The position numbers and the translations under genes are program-made. From Pseudomonadota bacterium (GTDB lineage Bacteria; Pseudomonadota; Gammaproteobacteria; Steroidobacterales; Steroidobacteraceae): a stretch of 58,523 nt of DNA. Below, piece by piece: positions 25,264-34,394 of the stretch (position 1 is the stretch's first letter; each line of letters opens with the position of its first letter). The notes under the pieces were generated by a model that was not told where the DNA came from, did not search any database, and saw only the letters and a list, made by a program, of their open reading frames with translations. The stretch lies in contig JAEWLQ010000053.1 of assembly GCA_023457495.1 (NCBI GenBank), forward strand, positions 1-58,523. The letters are read 5' to 3'.

Positions 25264-25875
25264 ATGAAAATCGGGCGCGCAACGTTCCTGGCCATCTGCC
25301 TTGCGGGCGCGTGCGGGGTCGCGGGAGCGACGTCATTCTCCACGGCGCTCGGAGTTTCGAACCTGACCAAGGCGCAGGAACGCACATTCGAGCAACGCGC
25401 CTGCCTCGCACACGGCGTCGGCATGGACGCGGCCCAGGGCGCGGGATATCCGAAAGGCAACGATTTCAAGCTCACGGTGGTCAACGTGCGCTGCAAGCCA
25501 CATCGCTACATAGAACGACAACCCGTGGCGTACGAGGTGTATTGCCGTCGTGCCGCCCAGGATGACTGGGACTGCAGCCAGGCCGAGGAGAAACTGTTCG
25601 CACGCATCAACGGCACGACGTTCAGCGTCGGCGTGAATCACGCGGCAGTCCCGGTCGACGAGGCGTACCGTGTCTTCCGCTATCTACTTTCCAATGGCCA
25701 GTTGAGCAACGTCGCGCCGGGCAAACCCTTCGACTATCGGGACGACCGCGAAGTCGCCTTCGACGTGTGGAAGGACGAAGGCGACCGGATTTTCGCCCAC
25801 TGCGACCGCTACCTCGTGCTCACGCGCCTCGCGCCCGGCAAATATCAGCTCGAGTCCTGGGGACTTACGCCCTAG
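25264..25875 (+). CDS. Exported hypothetical protein
   Basis: A 203-residue protein with a Sec signal peptide (FLAICLAGACGVAGAT). The mature chain has four or more Cys (QRACLAHG, VRCKPHRY, VYCRRAAQDDWDCS), which could form disulfides in the periplasm. No family is recognised. Its stop overlaps the aldehyde dehydrogenase stop on the other strand by a shared CTAG. The 232 bp before it (25032-25263) hold nothing I can identify. Confidence 0.6.
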   Translation: MKIGRATFLAICLAGACGVAGATSFSTALGVSNLTKAQERTFEQRACLAHGVGMDAAQGAGYPKGNDFKLTVVNVRCKPHRYIERQPVAYEVYCRRAAQDDWDCSQAEEKLFARINGTTFSVGVNHAAVPVDEAYRVFRYLLSNGQLSNVAPGKPFDYRDDREVAFDVWKDEGDRIFAHCDRYLVLTRLAPGKYQLESWGLTP

Positions 25876-27296
25876 AACTTGACCATCACGTGCCGAGCGG
25901 CCGTGTAATCCTCGAGCGCGTACATCGACAGGTCCTTGCCATATCCCGAGCGCTTCATGCCGCCGTGCGGCATCTCGCTCACCAGCATGAAGTGCGTGTT
26001 GATCCAGGTGCAGCCGTATTGCAGGCGCGCCGCGACTTTCATCGCCTTGGACACATCCTTCGTCCACACCGAAGACGCGAGACCATATTCGGAGTCGTTG
26101 GCCCATTCGATCGCCTGGTCCGCATCCTTGAAGCGGGTAACGCTGACTACCGGGCCAAAGACCTCCTTCTGCACGATCTCATCAGTCTGTCGGGCGCCGG
26201 CGATGACGGTCGGTTCGTAGAAGAATCCGCCGCCGGCGCGCGCCTTGCCGCCGGTCGTCACCTCGATGTGCCGCTTCTCCGCCGCACGCTGCACGAACCC
26301 CGCAACGCGCGAGCGATGCTTCGCGGTGATCAGCGGGCCCATCTCGACGCCCTCTTCTTCCTGCGCGCCGACTTTGATCGAGCTTGCGGCGTCTGACAGG
26401 TCCGCGACGAGCTTGTCGTAGATCTTGGGTCCCGCGTAGACGCGGCAGGCCGCCGTGCAGTCCTGGCCGGAATTGTAGAAACCGAAGGTGCGCACACCGC
26501 CGACCACCGCCTCGAGGTCCGCGTCGTCGAACACGATGATGGGCGCCTTGCCGCCGAGCTCGAGGTGCGTGCGCTTCGTGCCGTTCGCGGCCGCGGTAAG
26601 GACTTTCTCGCCACTCGCGATGGAGCCGGTCAGCGAGATCATCGCAACCTCGGGCTGTGCGACCAGCGGTGCGCCCACGGTATTGCCGCGGCCGCATATG
26701 ATGTTCGCGACACCGGGCGGAAACAGCTCCGCGAGAATCGTGGCGAGCTTGAGCGCGGTGAGCGGTGTCTGCTCCGAGGGTTTCAGCACGACGGTGTTGC
26801 CGGCCGCGAGCGCGGGGGCCATCTTCCAGGCCGCCATCATGAGTGGATAGTTCCACGGCGCGATGGAGGCGACGACACCGATGGGATCGCGGCGGATCAT
26901 GCTCGTGAATCCGGGCAGATATTCGCCGGCCACCGCACCCGTCATCGCGCGGCAGGCGCCCGCGAAGAAGCGGAACACATCGGCGACCGCGGGGATTTCG
27001 TCATTGATCGCCGCGGCGTATGGCTTGCCGCAGTTGCGCGATTCGAGCTTCGCGAAATCGGCGCCTTCCGCCTCGATGCGGTCGGCGAGTTTCAGCAGCA
27101 GCGTGGCGCGATCCTTCGGCACCGTCGCGGCCCAGGCGGGAAAGGCTTTTGCCGCGGCTTTCACCGCCGCCGCGATTTGCTCTTCCGACGCTTCGTTGAC
27201 CTGCGCGATCGCCTTGCCGGTGGCCGGATCGAGCACGCCGAGCTCATCGCCCTTGCCCCGGATGAGTTTGCCGTTAACGAGAAGTTTCGTGTTCAT
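25872..27296 (-). CDS. patD: Gamma-aminobutyraldehyde dehydrogenase
   Basis: A 474-residue NAD-dependent aldehyde dehydrogenase. It has the catalytic Cys in NSGQDCTAACRVYAG, the base Glu in THLELGGKAPIIVF, and the cofactor-loop NYPLMMAAWKMAPALAAGN. These fit PatD/YdcW-like enzymes that oxidise 4-aminobutanal to GABA in putrescine degradation. The gene is the last of a minus-strand operon with a YdcSTUV-type ABC transporter, and its start overlaps the permease gene by 23 bp. The context supports polyamine catabolism; other omega-amino aldehydes are possible substrates. Confidence 0.88.
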   Translation of the reverse strand: MNTKLLVNGKLIRGKGDELGVLDPATGKAIAQVNEASEEQIAAAVKAAAKAFPAWAATVPKDRATLLLKLADRIEAEGADFAKLESRNCGKPYAAAINDEIPAVADVFRFFAGACRAMTGAVAGEYLPGFTSMIRRDPIGVVASIAPWNYPLMMAAWKMAPALAAGNTVVLKPSEQTPLTALKLATILAELFPPGVANIICGRGNTVGAPLVAQPEVAMISLTGSIASGEKVLTAAANGTKRTHLELGGKAPIIVFDDADLEAVVGGVRTFGFYNSGQDCTAACRVYAGPKIYDKLVADLSDAASSIKVGAQEEEGVEMGPLITAKHRSRVAGFVQRAAEKRHIEVTTGGKARAGGGFFYEPTVIAGARQTDEIVQKEVFGPVVSVTRFKDADQAIEWANDSEYGLASSVWTKDVSKAMKVAARLQYGCTWINTHFMLVSEMPHGGMKRSGYGKDLSMYALEDYTAARHVMVKF

Positions 27297-28083
27297 CGTC
27301 GGGCCTCGTCAGGTAGTAAGCCAGCAGGATCGGAATCAGCGTCACGACGATCACGATGACCGCGACGACATTCGTGACCGGCCGTTCGCGTGGGCGGAAC
27401 AGTTCGTTGAAGAACCAGATCGGCAGCGTACGCTCGTTTCCGGCCGTGAAGATGGTGACGATGATCTCGTCGAACGACAGCGCGAAGGCGAGCATGCCGC
27501 CCGCCAGGAACGCGGTCGCGACCTGCGGCAGCAGGATGTAGCGGAAAGTCTGCGCGCCGTCGGCGCCCAGGTCCATCGACGCCTCGACCCAGTTCGCGGG
27601 CAGGCGCCGCAGGCGCGCGATCACGTTGTTGTAGACGATGATCATGCAGAACGTCGCATGTCCCGCGACGATGGTGAGGAACGAAGGATCGATCCGCCAG
27701 CTGCGCATCGCGACGAGCAGCGCCATGCCGGTGATGATGCCGGGCAACGCGATCGGCAGGACGAACAGCAACGTGATGGATTCCTTGGCGGGGAAACGCG
27801 CCCGCACCATCGCGAAGGCGGCGAGCGTGCCCAGCAGCAGCGCGATCGCGGTGGCGGCGGCCGCGACGCGCAGCGACAGCCACAGCGCCTGCCAGATGTC
27901 GGCGCGCTCGAAGGCCCGCGCGAACCAGCGCAGCGTGAATCCCGGCGGCGGAAACTGGTAGGTGCGATCTTCCGTGGTGAAGGCGTAGAGAATGATGATC
28001 AGCACCGGGATGTGCATGAACAGCAGCCCGGCAAACGCGCCGATGCGGGTCAACGGTGAGGGCTTTTCGAGCCTATAGGGCAT
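27274..28083 (-). CDS. ydcV: ABC transporter permease (PotC/YdcV-type)
   Basis: A 269-residue inner-membrane permease with six predicted helices and the EAA cytoplasmic loop EASMDLGADGAQTFRYILLP that docks to the ATPase. It belongs to the spermidine/putrescine importer family. It overlaps the preceding permease by 11 bp and the aldehyde dehydrogenase by 23 bp. Together they form a polyamine uptake-plus-degradation operon. Confidence 0.85.
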   Translation of the reverse strand: MPYRLEKPSPLTRIGAFAGLLFMHIPVLIIILYAFTTEDRTYQFPPPGFTLRWFARAFERADIWQALWLSLRVAAAATAIALLLGTLAAFAMVRARFPAKESITLLFVLPIALPGIITGMALLVAMRSWRIDPSFLTIVAGHATFCMIIVYNNVIARLRRLPANWVEASMDLGADGAQTFRYILLPQVATAFLAGGMLAFALSFDEIIVTIFTAGNERTLPIWFFNELFRPRERPVTNVVAVIVIVVTLIPILLAYYLTRPDDEHETSR

Positions 28084-28978
28084 TGAAGGCCCCCAGCCGC
28101 TTTGCGATATGTAGATAGATGAAGATCAGCACGATGGGCACGACGGAGAATGCCGAGGCCAGCGGCACGTTGCCGGCGGTACCCTGCTGTGCGTACACCA
28201 TCATTCCGATGAAGTACCCCGGCGCGCCGATCACGCTGGGGATGATGTAGTCACCGAGAGTGAGCGAGAACGTGAAGATGGAGCCGGCCGCGATGCCCGG
28301 CACCGCGAGCGGCAGGATCACGTTGCGAAAGGTCTGCGCGGGCCGGGCGCCAAGATCGGCCGAGGCCTGCAGTAGTGAGGTGGGCACGCGTTCGAGCGCC
28401 GCGGCCATCGGCAGGATCATGAACGGCAACCACATGTAGACGAACACGAAGAACATGCCGATGTATGACGATGCGAGCGATGGACCGCCAACTCCGGGCG
28501 CTTCCAGGACGGTTTCGAGCAGGCCCGAAAGACCCACCTTCTCGAAGTACCAGGCGACGATGCCCTCCTTCGCGAGCAGCAGTCGCCACGCGTACACCTT
28601 GACCAGGTAGCTGGTCCACATCGGCAGCATGACGCCGACATAGAACAGCGCCTTCACGCGGCCGCGCGCGTGTCGCGCCATGTAGGTGGCGATCGGCATC
28701 GCGATCAGCGCGCAGGCAATGGTGACGCAGACGGCCATCGTGAGCGAGCGCAGCACGATGTCGACGTTCGAAGGCTGGGTGACGAGCTCCTTGTAGGTGT
28801 CGAGCGTCGGCTCCTCGACGACCCGCGCCGTGAACGCATCGATGCGATAGAAGCTCTGCCACAGCAGCGCAAACAACGAATAGAGATAGACGGTGCCGAA
28901 CCACAGCAGCGGCGGTACGAGGAGCAACGCCAGGTACCAGTACGGATGCCGGTACAGGTAGGTGAGCGCCGCGCGCAT
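28073..28978 (-). CDS. ydcU: ABC transporter permease (PotB/YdcU-type)
   Basis: A 301-residue permease with six hydrophobic helices and EAA loop QASADLGARPAQTFRNVILP. It pairs with the downstream YdcV-like permease as a heterodimer. It begins 3 bp after the ATPase gene, so it is translationally coupled. The transported substrate (putrescine or related amines) is inferred from the operon. Confidence 0.85.
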   Translation of the reverse strand: MRAALTYLYRHPYWYLALLLVPPLLWFGTVYLYSLFALLWQSFYRIDAFTARVVEEPTLDTYKELVTQPSNVDIVLRSLTMAVCVTIACALIAMPIATYMARHARGRVKALFYVGVMLPMWTSYLVKVYAWRLLLAKEGIVAWYFEKVGLSGLLETVLEAPGVGGPSLASSYIGMFFVFVYMWLPFMILPMAAALERVPTSLLQASADLGARPAQTFRNVILPLAVPGIAAGSIFTFSLTLGDYIIPSVIGAPGYFIGMMVYAQQGTAGNVPLASAFSVVPIVLIFIYLHIAKRLGAFNAL

Positions 28979-28981
28979 GGC

Positions 28982-30004
28982 TCACGCGCCCAGCGCGACG
29001 GCCGCGGCCGGCGCCCACGAAAGCCGGACCCGAGAACCGATGGCCAGGTCATCGAGCGCGAGCGCTTCTTCCTCGGTGACCAGCGCGCCCCACACCGCAC
29101 CCGCGTCGAGCGCCACCTGCCAGCGGCTCGCCGCACCGTGAAACTGCACCGCCACCACGGAGCCCGTGGCCAGGATGGCGTCCGCGGGCGGCGTCGCGGT
29201 CTCGGCATGCAACTCGATGCTCTCCGCGCGGATCGCGAACGGCGCCGCGCGGCCGACGAGTTTCATCGCGAGTTCCGCATCCGCGACGTTCGCGCTGCCG
29301 ACGAATCGCGCGACGAAAGCCGTCGCCGGTCGCAGATACAGATCGCGCGGCGCGGCGATCTGTTCGATGTGACCGTGTTCGAAGACCGCGACGCGGTCCG
29401 CCATCGACAGGGCCTCGCCCTGGTCATGCGTGACGTAGACGAACGTGATGCCGAGCTGCTTCTGCAGGGCCTTGATCTCGATCTGCATCTCTTCGCGCAG
29501 TTTCAGATCGAGCGCGCCGAGAGGTTCGTCGAGCAACAGCACTTTCGGCCGATTGATGAGCGCGCGCGCGAGCGCGACGCGTTGTCGTTGTCCGCCCGAG
29601 AGCTGCGCCGGACGGCGTCCGGCCAGCGCGCCCAACTGCACGAGCTCGAGCATGTCGCGCGCCCGCGCGGTGCGCTCGGCCTTCCCGACGCCGCGCATGC
29701 GCGGTCCGTACGCGACGTTGTCCAGCACCGTCATGTGCGGAAACAGCGCGTAGTCCTGGAACACCGTGTTGACGTTGCGCTCGTAGGGCGGGATCTCGGA
29801 GACGTCCTGTCCGTCGAGCAGCACCTGCCCGCGGTCCGGCGCATCGAAGCCGGCAACCAGTCGCAGGCAGGTGGTCTTGCCCGATCCGGACGGACCGAGC
29901 ATCGCGAAGAACTCGCCGGGCTCGACCGAGAAGCTCACATCATCGACCGCGCGCACCTCTCCATAGATACGCGAGACCGCGCGGAACTCGATGGCCGCGG
30001 TCAC
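28982..30004 (-). CDS. ydcT: ABC transporter ATPase (PotA/YdcT-type)
   Basis: A 340-residue ATPase with Walker A GPSGSGKTT, signature LSGGQRQRVALARA, Walker B VLLLDEPLGALD and H-loop THDQGEA. A C-terminal TOBE domain lies near residue 265 onward (AIRAESIELHAETATP). It powers the two permeases from the cytosolic face. It lies 12 bp after the substrate-binding lipoprotein gene. Confidence 0.9.
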   Translation of the reverse strand: MTAAIEFRAVSRIYGEVRAVDDVSFSVEPGEFFAMLGPSGSGKTTCLRLVAGFDAPDRGQVLLDGQDVSEIPPYERNVNTVFQDYALFPHMTVLDNVAYGPRMRGVGKAERTARARDMLELVQLGALAGRRPAQLSGGQRQRVALARALINRPKVLLLDEPLGALDLKLREEMQIEIKALQKQLGITFVYVTHDQGEALSMADRVAVFEHGHIEQIAAPRDLYLRPATAFVARFVGSANVADAELAMKLVGRAAPFAIRAESIELHAETATPPADAILATGSVVAVQFHGAASRWQVALDAGAVWGALVTEEEALALDDLAIGSRVRLSWAPAAAVALGA

Positions 30005-30016
30005 GGCACGCCCTGA

Positions 30017-31261
30017 CTACTTGCCTCCCATGACCGCGATGTAGTCGGTCACCCAGCGGCTGTAGGGCACGCAACCTTCCGGATTCGATGCGCACTGCGC
30101 CTCGGGCGTGCGCCAGAACTTGATCTTGTCGAAGTTCTCGATGCCGTTCTTCTGGCAGCCATCAGGACCCAGCAACGCATTGCCCTCGCAGGCCTTCGGC
30201 ACCACCGGGTTCGAGCCGAACCACGCGGCGACGTCACCCTGCACCTTCGGCGAGATCGACCATTCGAGCCACTTGTACGCGCAGTTGGGATGCCGCGCGC
30301 CGGTGGCGAGCATCGTGGTGTCCGCCCAGCCGGTGGCGCCTTCGGCCGGCACGGTGCTCGCGACCTTGGCCTTGTTCGCGAGCAGCGTGTTCACCTGGAA
30401 TGGCCAGGACCCTGAGGCCACGACGCCCTCGTTCTGGAAGTCCTGCACCTGCACGTTCGCATCGTGCCAGTAGCGCTGGATCAGAGGATGCTGCGTGCGC
30501 AGCGCCTTCAGGACCTCGGCGTACTGCGCCTCGTTGAGCTCGTAGGGATCCTTGATGCCGAGCTCCGGCTTCTTCGTCATGAGATACACCGCCGCGTCCG
30601 CGATGTAGATAGGACCGTCGTAGGCCTGCACGCGTCCCTTGTTGGGCTTGCCGTCCGGCAGCTTCTGCGGCTCGAACACCACGGACCAGGAAGCCGGGGG
30701 CGTCTTGAACGTGTCGGTGTTGTACATGAGCACGTTCGGGCCCCACTGATATGGGACGCCGTAGTTCTTGCCGTCGACGAAGTGCCACGCCGCCTGCTGG
30801 AGGCGCGGGTCGATCGTGCTGTAGCTAGGGATGCGATCGAGCCCGATGGGTTGCACCGTGCCGCCGCGGATCAGGCGCACCGACGCGTCGCCGGAGGCGG
30901 TAACCAGATCGTAGGGCGCATTGCCCGGCGGCGGCCAGGACGCATCGCCCGGCGGGCTCGGTTGCGGCGCGCCGCTCGCCATGAGCGAGACCATCTCGTC
31001 CGAGGTCGCCGCGACCTTCACGTTCACCTTGCAGCCGGTCGCGGCCTCGAACTCCGTGACCCAGTCATAGGCCGAATCGGATTCACCGCGCTCGATGTAG
31101 CCAGGCCAGGCGACGATATCCAACTGCCCTTCGAGGGCGGTCGAGGCCATCATGGCCTCGTCGGCCATCGGCTTTTCTTCTTCCTTCTTCGAACAGGCCG
31201 CGAGCGTCAGGGTGGCGCTGCAGGCGATGACCAACAAACGTCGTGCGAATGCGGCGGACAT
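30017..31261 (-). CDS. ydcS: Polyamine-type ABC transporter substrate-binding lipoprotein
   Basis: A 414-residue lipoprotein with lipobox LTLAAC-S near residue 21, followed by a charged linker (KKEEEKPM). The mature part is a PotD/YdcS-type periplasmic-binding fold, with GQLDIVAWPGYIERGESD and RYWHDANVQVQDFQNEG, and a late Cys pair (QCASNPEGC). It presents substrate to the permeases. It is the first gene of the operon; the 130-bp region upstream holds two palindromes. Confidence 0.85.
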   Translation of the reverse strand: MSAAFARRLLVIACSATLTLAACSKKEEEKPMADEAMMASTALEGQLDIVAWPGYIERGESDSAYDWVTEFEAATGCKVNVKVAATSDEMVSLMASGAPQPSPPGDASWPPPGNAPYDLVTASGDASVRLIRGGTVQPIGLDRIPSYSTIDPRLQQAAWHFVDGKNYGVPYQWGPNVLMYNTDTFKTPPASWSVVFEPQKLPDGKPNKGRVQAYDGPIYIADAAVYLMTKKPELGIKDPYELNEAQYAEVLKALRTQHPLIQRYWHDANVQVQDFQNEGVVASGSWPFQVNTLLANKAKVASTVPAEGATGWADTTMLATGARHPNCAYKWLEWSISPKVQGDVAAWFGSNPVVPKACEGNALLGPDGCQKNGIENFDKIKFWRTPEAQCASNPEGCVPYSRWVTDYIAVMGGK

Positions 31262-31327
31262 GGTAGCCCCTTGTTGTTGGCGATGGCCGCGGGATGGGCC
31301 ACGCGCGTTGCGGCTATTGTAGGCCTA

Positions 31328-31348
31328 ACTGGATGGCCCTTATCCAGT
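31328..31348. promoter_or_regulatory. Inverted repeat upstream of ydcS operon
   Basis: ACTGGAT and ATCCAGT form a perfect 7-bp inverted repeat with a 7-nt spacer, between the MocR stop and the ydcS start. It is a candidate operator or hairpin for the transporter operon. Confidence 0.35.
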
Positions 31349-31364
31349 CCATCGAGATTGGACC

Positions 31365-31383
31365 TTGGTCGACTGTCGACCAA
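31365..31383. promoter_or_regulatory. Perfect palindrome upstream of ydcS operon
   Basis: TTGGTCGAC-T-GTCGACCAA is a perfect 9-bp inverted repeat, 104 bp upstream of the ydcS ATG. It looks like a dimeric regulator operator (GntR-like style). It could also be a transcription barrier between mocR, whose stop lies just beyond it, and the transporter. No T-tract supports a terminator. Confidence 0.45.
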
Positions 31384-31391
31384 CCGCGTGC

Positions 31392-32819
31392 CTAACCATG
31401 CATGGCGCGTTGCAGGAACTTGAGGGCCATCTCGTTCAGACAGGTCGCCGCGGCGACGCGCATCCAGGTGCTCGGAAGTTGGGTCGGTGAAAACAGGCTG
31501 CCCGGCGCGCACAACACGCCCTCGCGGCTGCCCTCGGACGCGATGCCATTGGTATCCCGGCCGAAGTCGGCCCACAGGTACATGCCGCCCGCGGGCGGAC
31601 CCGCGATCCTCGCGCCCATGCGGATGAGCGCCGCCGCGGTGCGCTCGCGGCACTCATCGACGCGCGCGCGCAGCCTTTCGAGCATGCGCTCATAGGAACG
31701 CTCCACGATGATGCGCGCGACCACCCGCTCGCACAGCTCACTCGATGACAGTCCCGTGAGGGCCTTGATGTCGCGCAGCTCGTTCGCCAGCACCGGATGC
31801 GCGGCGACGAAGCCGACACGCAGGTTCGCCGCGAGGGTCTTCGAAAACCCGCCGACGTAGATCACGTGGCGGCCATCGTCGAGGCTGGCGAAACGCGCGG
31901 CGTGTTTGCCCTGCAGGTCGCCATAGATGTCGTCTTCGACGATCATGAATCCGTGGCGCGCCGCGAGTTCGATGACCCGCGCGGCGCTTTCCGCGCTGGT
32001 ACACGAACCGGTGGGATTGTGGAGCACGGAGTTGACGATGAAGAGTTTGGGCTTCTCGCGCGCGAGCAGGCTTTCGAGCGCGGCGATGTCAGGCCCGTCC
32101 GAGCCGCGCGGCACACCTACGATGCGCGCGCCGAACGCGGCGAAACGCGCGAACATGACGAACCAGGCGGGATCTTCGACGAACACGGTGTCGCCGGGAG
32201 CCAGGAATCTCCGCGCGACCAGGTCGATGGCCTGGGTCGCGCCCGCGGTGGTCACGATCTGATCCGCGGGCACGTCGATGCCGAGCCGCGCGATGCGCGT
32301 GGCGAGCGCCTCGCGCAGCGGTAGATAGCCTTCGATCGCGCCGTACTTGAGCAGCCACGAGCCGCGGCTGCGCCCGACGCCACGGATCGCGGCGCTGACC
32401 ATCGCATGGTCGAGCCATGCCTCGGGCAGCAGTCCCGCGCCGGGCTGTTCGCTGCCGGGCGACTGGCGGCGCTGGGCGCGCAGCAGCCAGCTCACGTCGA
32501 GCACCGTGCCGGGCAACGTGTGCGGTTGGGCCAAGGCGCGTTGGCGCGAATGGCGATGCTTGGTGCGCAGCCGCACGTAGAAGCCGGAACCGCGCCGCGA
32601 TTCGATCAGGCCGGCCGCGATCAGGCGCTCATAGGCTTCCACCACCGTGGAACGGCTGACCCGCGATTCGGCCGCGCATTCGCGGATCGAGGGCAGGCGC
32701 GTGCCCGGTCGCAGCGCGTGCGTTTCGATGCGCTGCGCGAAACGCGCCGCGAGCTGGGCGGGAAGGCGGTGATCCTGGGCGGTCTGCAGTGTCATGGGCG
32801 TAGCGGGCCAGTCGGCCAT
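31392..32819 (-). CDS. MocR/GabR-type GntR-aminotransferase regulator
   Basis: A 475-residue fusion of an N-terminal winged helix (RPGTRLPSIRECAAESRVSR, then SRSTVVEAYERL) and a class I aminotransferase domain. The PLP-binding Lys is in VGGFSKTLAANLRVG, and VEDDIYGDLQ supplies the ring-contacting Asp. MocR regulators bind PLP or its adducts and control vitamin B6, GABA or amine genes. The start ATG 32819 (MADWPATPM) was preferred because the longer frame would cross the direct-repeat operator at 32831-32860. It is divergent from the PLP-dependent dehydratase and lies behind the amine transporter operon, so either could be its target. Confidence 0.85.
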   Translation of the reverse strand: MADWPATPMTLQTAQDHRLPAQLAARFAQRIETHALRPGTRLPSIRECAAESRVSRSTVVEAYERLIAAGLIESRRGSGFYVRLRTKHRHSRQRALAQPHTLPGTVLDVSWLLRAQRRQSPGSEQPGAGLLPEAWLDHAMVSAAIRGVGRSRGSWLLKYGAIEGYLPLREALATRIARLGIDVPADQIVTTAGATQAIDLVARRFLAPGDTVFVEDPAWFVMFARFAAFGARIVGVPRGSDGPDIAALESLLAREKPKLFIVNSVLHNPTGSCTSAESAARVIELAARHGFMIVEDDIYGDLQGKHAARFASLDDGRHVIYVGGFSKTLAANLRVGFVAAHPVLANELRDIKALTGLSSSELCERVVARIIVERSYERMLERLRARVDECRERTAAALIRMGARIAGPPAGGMYLWADFGRDTNGIASEGSREGVLCAPGSLFSPTQLPSTWMRVAAATCLNEMALKFLQRAMHG

Positions 32820-32830
32820 GTCGGAGCGTA

Positions 32831-32860
32831 AACTGTACTGCAACTGTACTGGACTGTGCG
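32831..32860. promoter_or_regulatory. Direct-repeat operator, probable MocR site
   Basis: AACTGTACT occurs twice, 11 bp apart (32831 and 32842), with a third partial copy GACTGTGCG at 32852. Near-helical-turn direct repeats are typical of MocR/PdxR-family operators. The site sits between mocR and the dehydratase gene, so it probably controls both. Confidence 0.65.
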
Positions 32861-32875
32861 GTAAGTTTGAATCCC

Positions 32876-33895
32876 ATGAATGCCGGTGCATCGACTAACC
32901 ACCCGGGCGGCGCGCACGCGCCCGCCCCGTTCCCCCTGCCGGATGCGGCCGCAATCGGCGACGCCGCGGAATTCCTGCGCGATCTCGTGTCGCCGACGCC
33001 GCAGTACATCTGGCCGCAGGTCGCGGCGGCGTTCGGTGCGCAGGTGTGGCTCAAGCACGAGAACCACACGCCCATCGGCGCGTTCAAGGCGCGCAGCACT
33101 GCTATCTACTTCCGCGAGATGCTGCGGCGCGAGCCGCGTTGTCCCGGCGTCATTACGGCGACGCGTGGCAATCACGGACAGGCCGTGGGGCTCGCCGCGC
33201 GGCGCTTCAACCTGCCGGCAACGGTCTATGTGCCGCTTGGTAACAGCGTGGAGAAGAACACGGCCATGCGCGCGCTCGGCGTCGAGCTGATCGAATTCGG
33301 CGACGATTTCCAGGAAGCTCGCGAGGAAGCCGCGCGCGTCGGCGCGCGCGACGGGTTGCACCTGGTGCCGTCGTTCCATCCCGACATCGTGCTCGGCGTG
33401 GCGACCTACTGGGCGGAGCTGTTCCGCGCCGCGCCGGATCTCGACGTCGTGTACGTGCCGGTGGGATTGGGTTCCGGAGCCTGCGCGGCGGCGGCGGCGC
33501 GCAATGCCTTCTCACCCGCCACTCGCATCGTCGGCGTCGTGTCGGCGCACGCACCCGCGTATGTCCGCTCGTTCGCCGCCCGGCACCCGGTCGAGGCGCC
33601 GGTCACCACCCGGCTCGGCGACGGCATGGCCTGCCGCAAACCCGAAGTCGAAGCGCTCGCGATCCTGCTCGCCAACGTCGAGCGCATCGTCGAGGTGACC
33701 GACGCGGAGCTGGCATCGGCGATGCGCGCGATCTTCTCCATGACCCACAACGTCGCGGAAGGCGCCGGAGCCGCGGCATTCGCCGCCGCGTGGCGCGAAC
33801 GCGAATCGCTCGCCGGCCTGCGCGTCGGCATCACCGTGAGCGGCGGCAACGTCGACACCGCGGTGTTCCGCGACGTGCTGGCGGGCCTCTACTAG
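32876..33895 (+). CDS. PLP-dependent threonine dehydratase-like enzyme (fold type II)
   Basis: A 339-residue fold-type II PLP enzyme. The Schiff-base Lys is in HTPIGAFKARSTAIYF, the substrate loop is ATRGNHGQAVG, and the phosphate-binding loop reads VGLGSGACAAAA. It is closest to threonine/serine or hydroxyaspartate ammonia-lyases, which make 2-oxo acids and ammonia; no ACT regulatory domain follows. The ATG at 32876 is preferred to the TTG 9 bp upstream. It diverges from a MocR regulator, which may sense its substrate or PLP. Confidence 0.82.
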   Translation: MNAGASTNHPGGAHAPAPFPLPDAAAIGDAAEFLRDLVSPTPQYIWPQVAAAFGAQVWLKHENHTPIGAFKARSTAIYFREMLRREPRCPGVITATRGNHGQAVGLAARRFNLPATVYVPLGNSVEKNTAMRALGVELIEFGDDFQEAREEAARVGARDGLHLVPSFHPDIVLGVATYWAELFRAAPDLDVVYVPVGLGSGACAAAAARNAFSPATRIVGVVSAHAPAYVRSFAARHPVEAPVTTRLGDGMACRKPEVEALAILLANVERIVEVTDAELASAMRAIFSMTHNVAEGAGAAAFAAAWRERESLAGLRVGITVSGGNVDTAVFRDVLAGLY

Positions 33896-34348
33896 ATGGA
33901 CGACTACGAGATCTCGACCGAGCAATCCCGACTCGACCTGCAAGCGATGCATGCATATCTCGCGCGCTCGTACCGGTCGCCGGGCATTCCGTTCGACGTC
34001 GTCGAACGCGCGGCCCGCAATTCGCTGTGTTTCGGAGTCTACGAACGCGCCTCGGGCGCGCAAGTCGGGTTGGCGCGCGTCGTGACCGACCACGCGACGT
34101 TCGCCTACCTGTGCGACGTCTACGTGCTCGAGGAGCACCGTGGCCGCGGCCTCGGCAAGCGGCTCATGGACACGGTGATGGCGCACCCTGCGCTCAAAGG
34201 TGCGCGCCGCGCGATGCTCGGCACGCGCGACGCGCACGGCCTCTATGCGCCGCATGGCTTTCGCGCGCCGCCCGATGACGGCGTGCTGATGCAGATCCTG
34301 CGGCCGGACATCTATCGCGCGGCGGCGGGCCCAGACTCTTCCGATTGA
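33896..34348 (+). CDS. GNAT family N-acetyltransferase
   Basis: A 150-residue single GNAT domain with acetyl-CoA pyrophosphate loop VLEEHRGRGLGKRLMDTVM (R/Q-x-x-G-x-G/A pattern) and closing LGTRDAHGLYAPHGFRAP. It starts directly after the dehydratase stop (TAGATG), so it is co-transcribed with it. The substrate is unknown; acetylation of an amine or amino acid fits the neighbours. Confidence 0.85.
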   Translation: MDDYEISTEQSRLDLQAMHAYLARSYRSPGIPFDVVERAARNSLCFGVYERASGAQVGLARVVTDHATFAYLCDVYVLEEHRGRGLGKRLMDTVMAHPALKGARRAMLGTRDAHGLYAPHGFRAPPDDGVLMQILRPDIYRAAAGPDSSD

Positions 34349-34394
34349 CCCGTTTCCGACTGACATTGGCGTTGCGCTCCGTATACTGCAGCGC

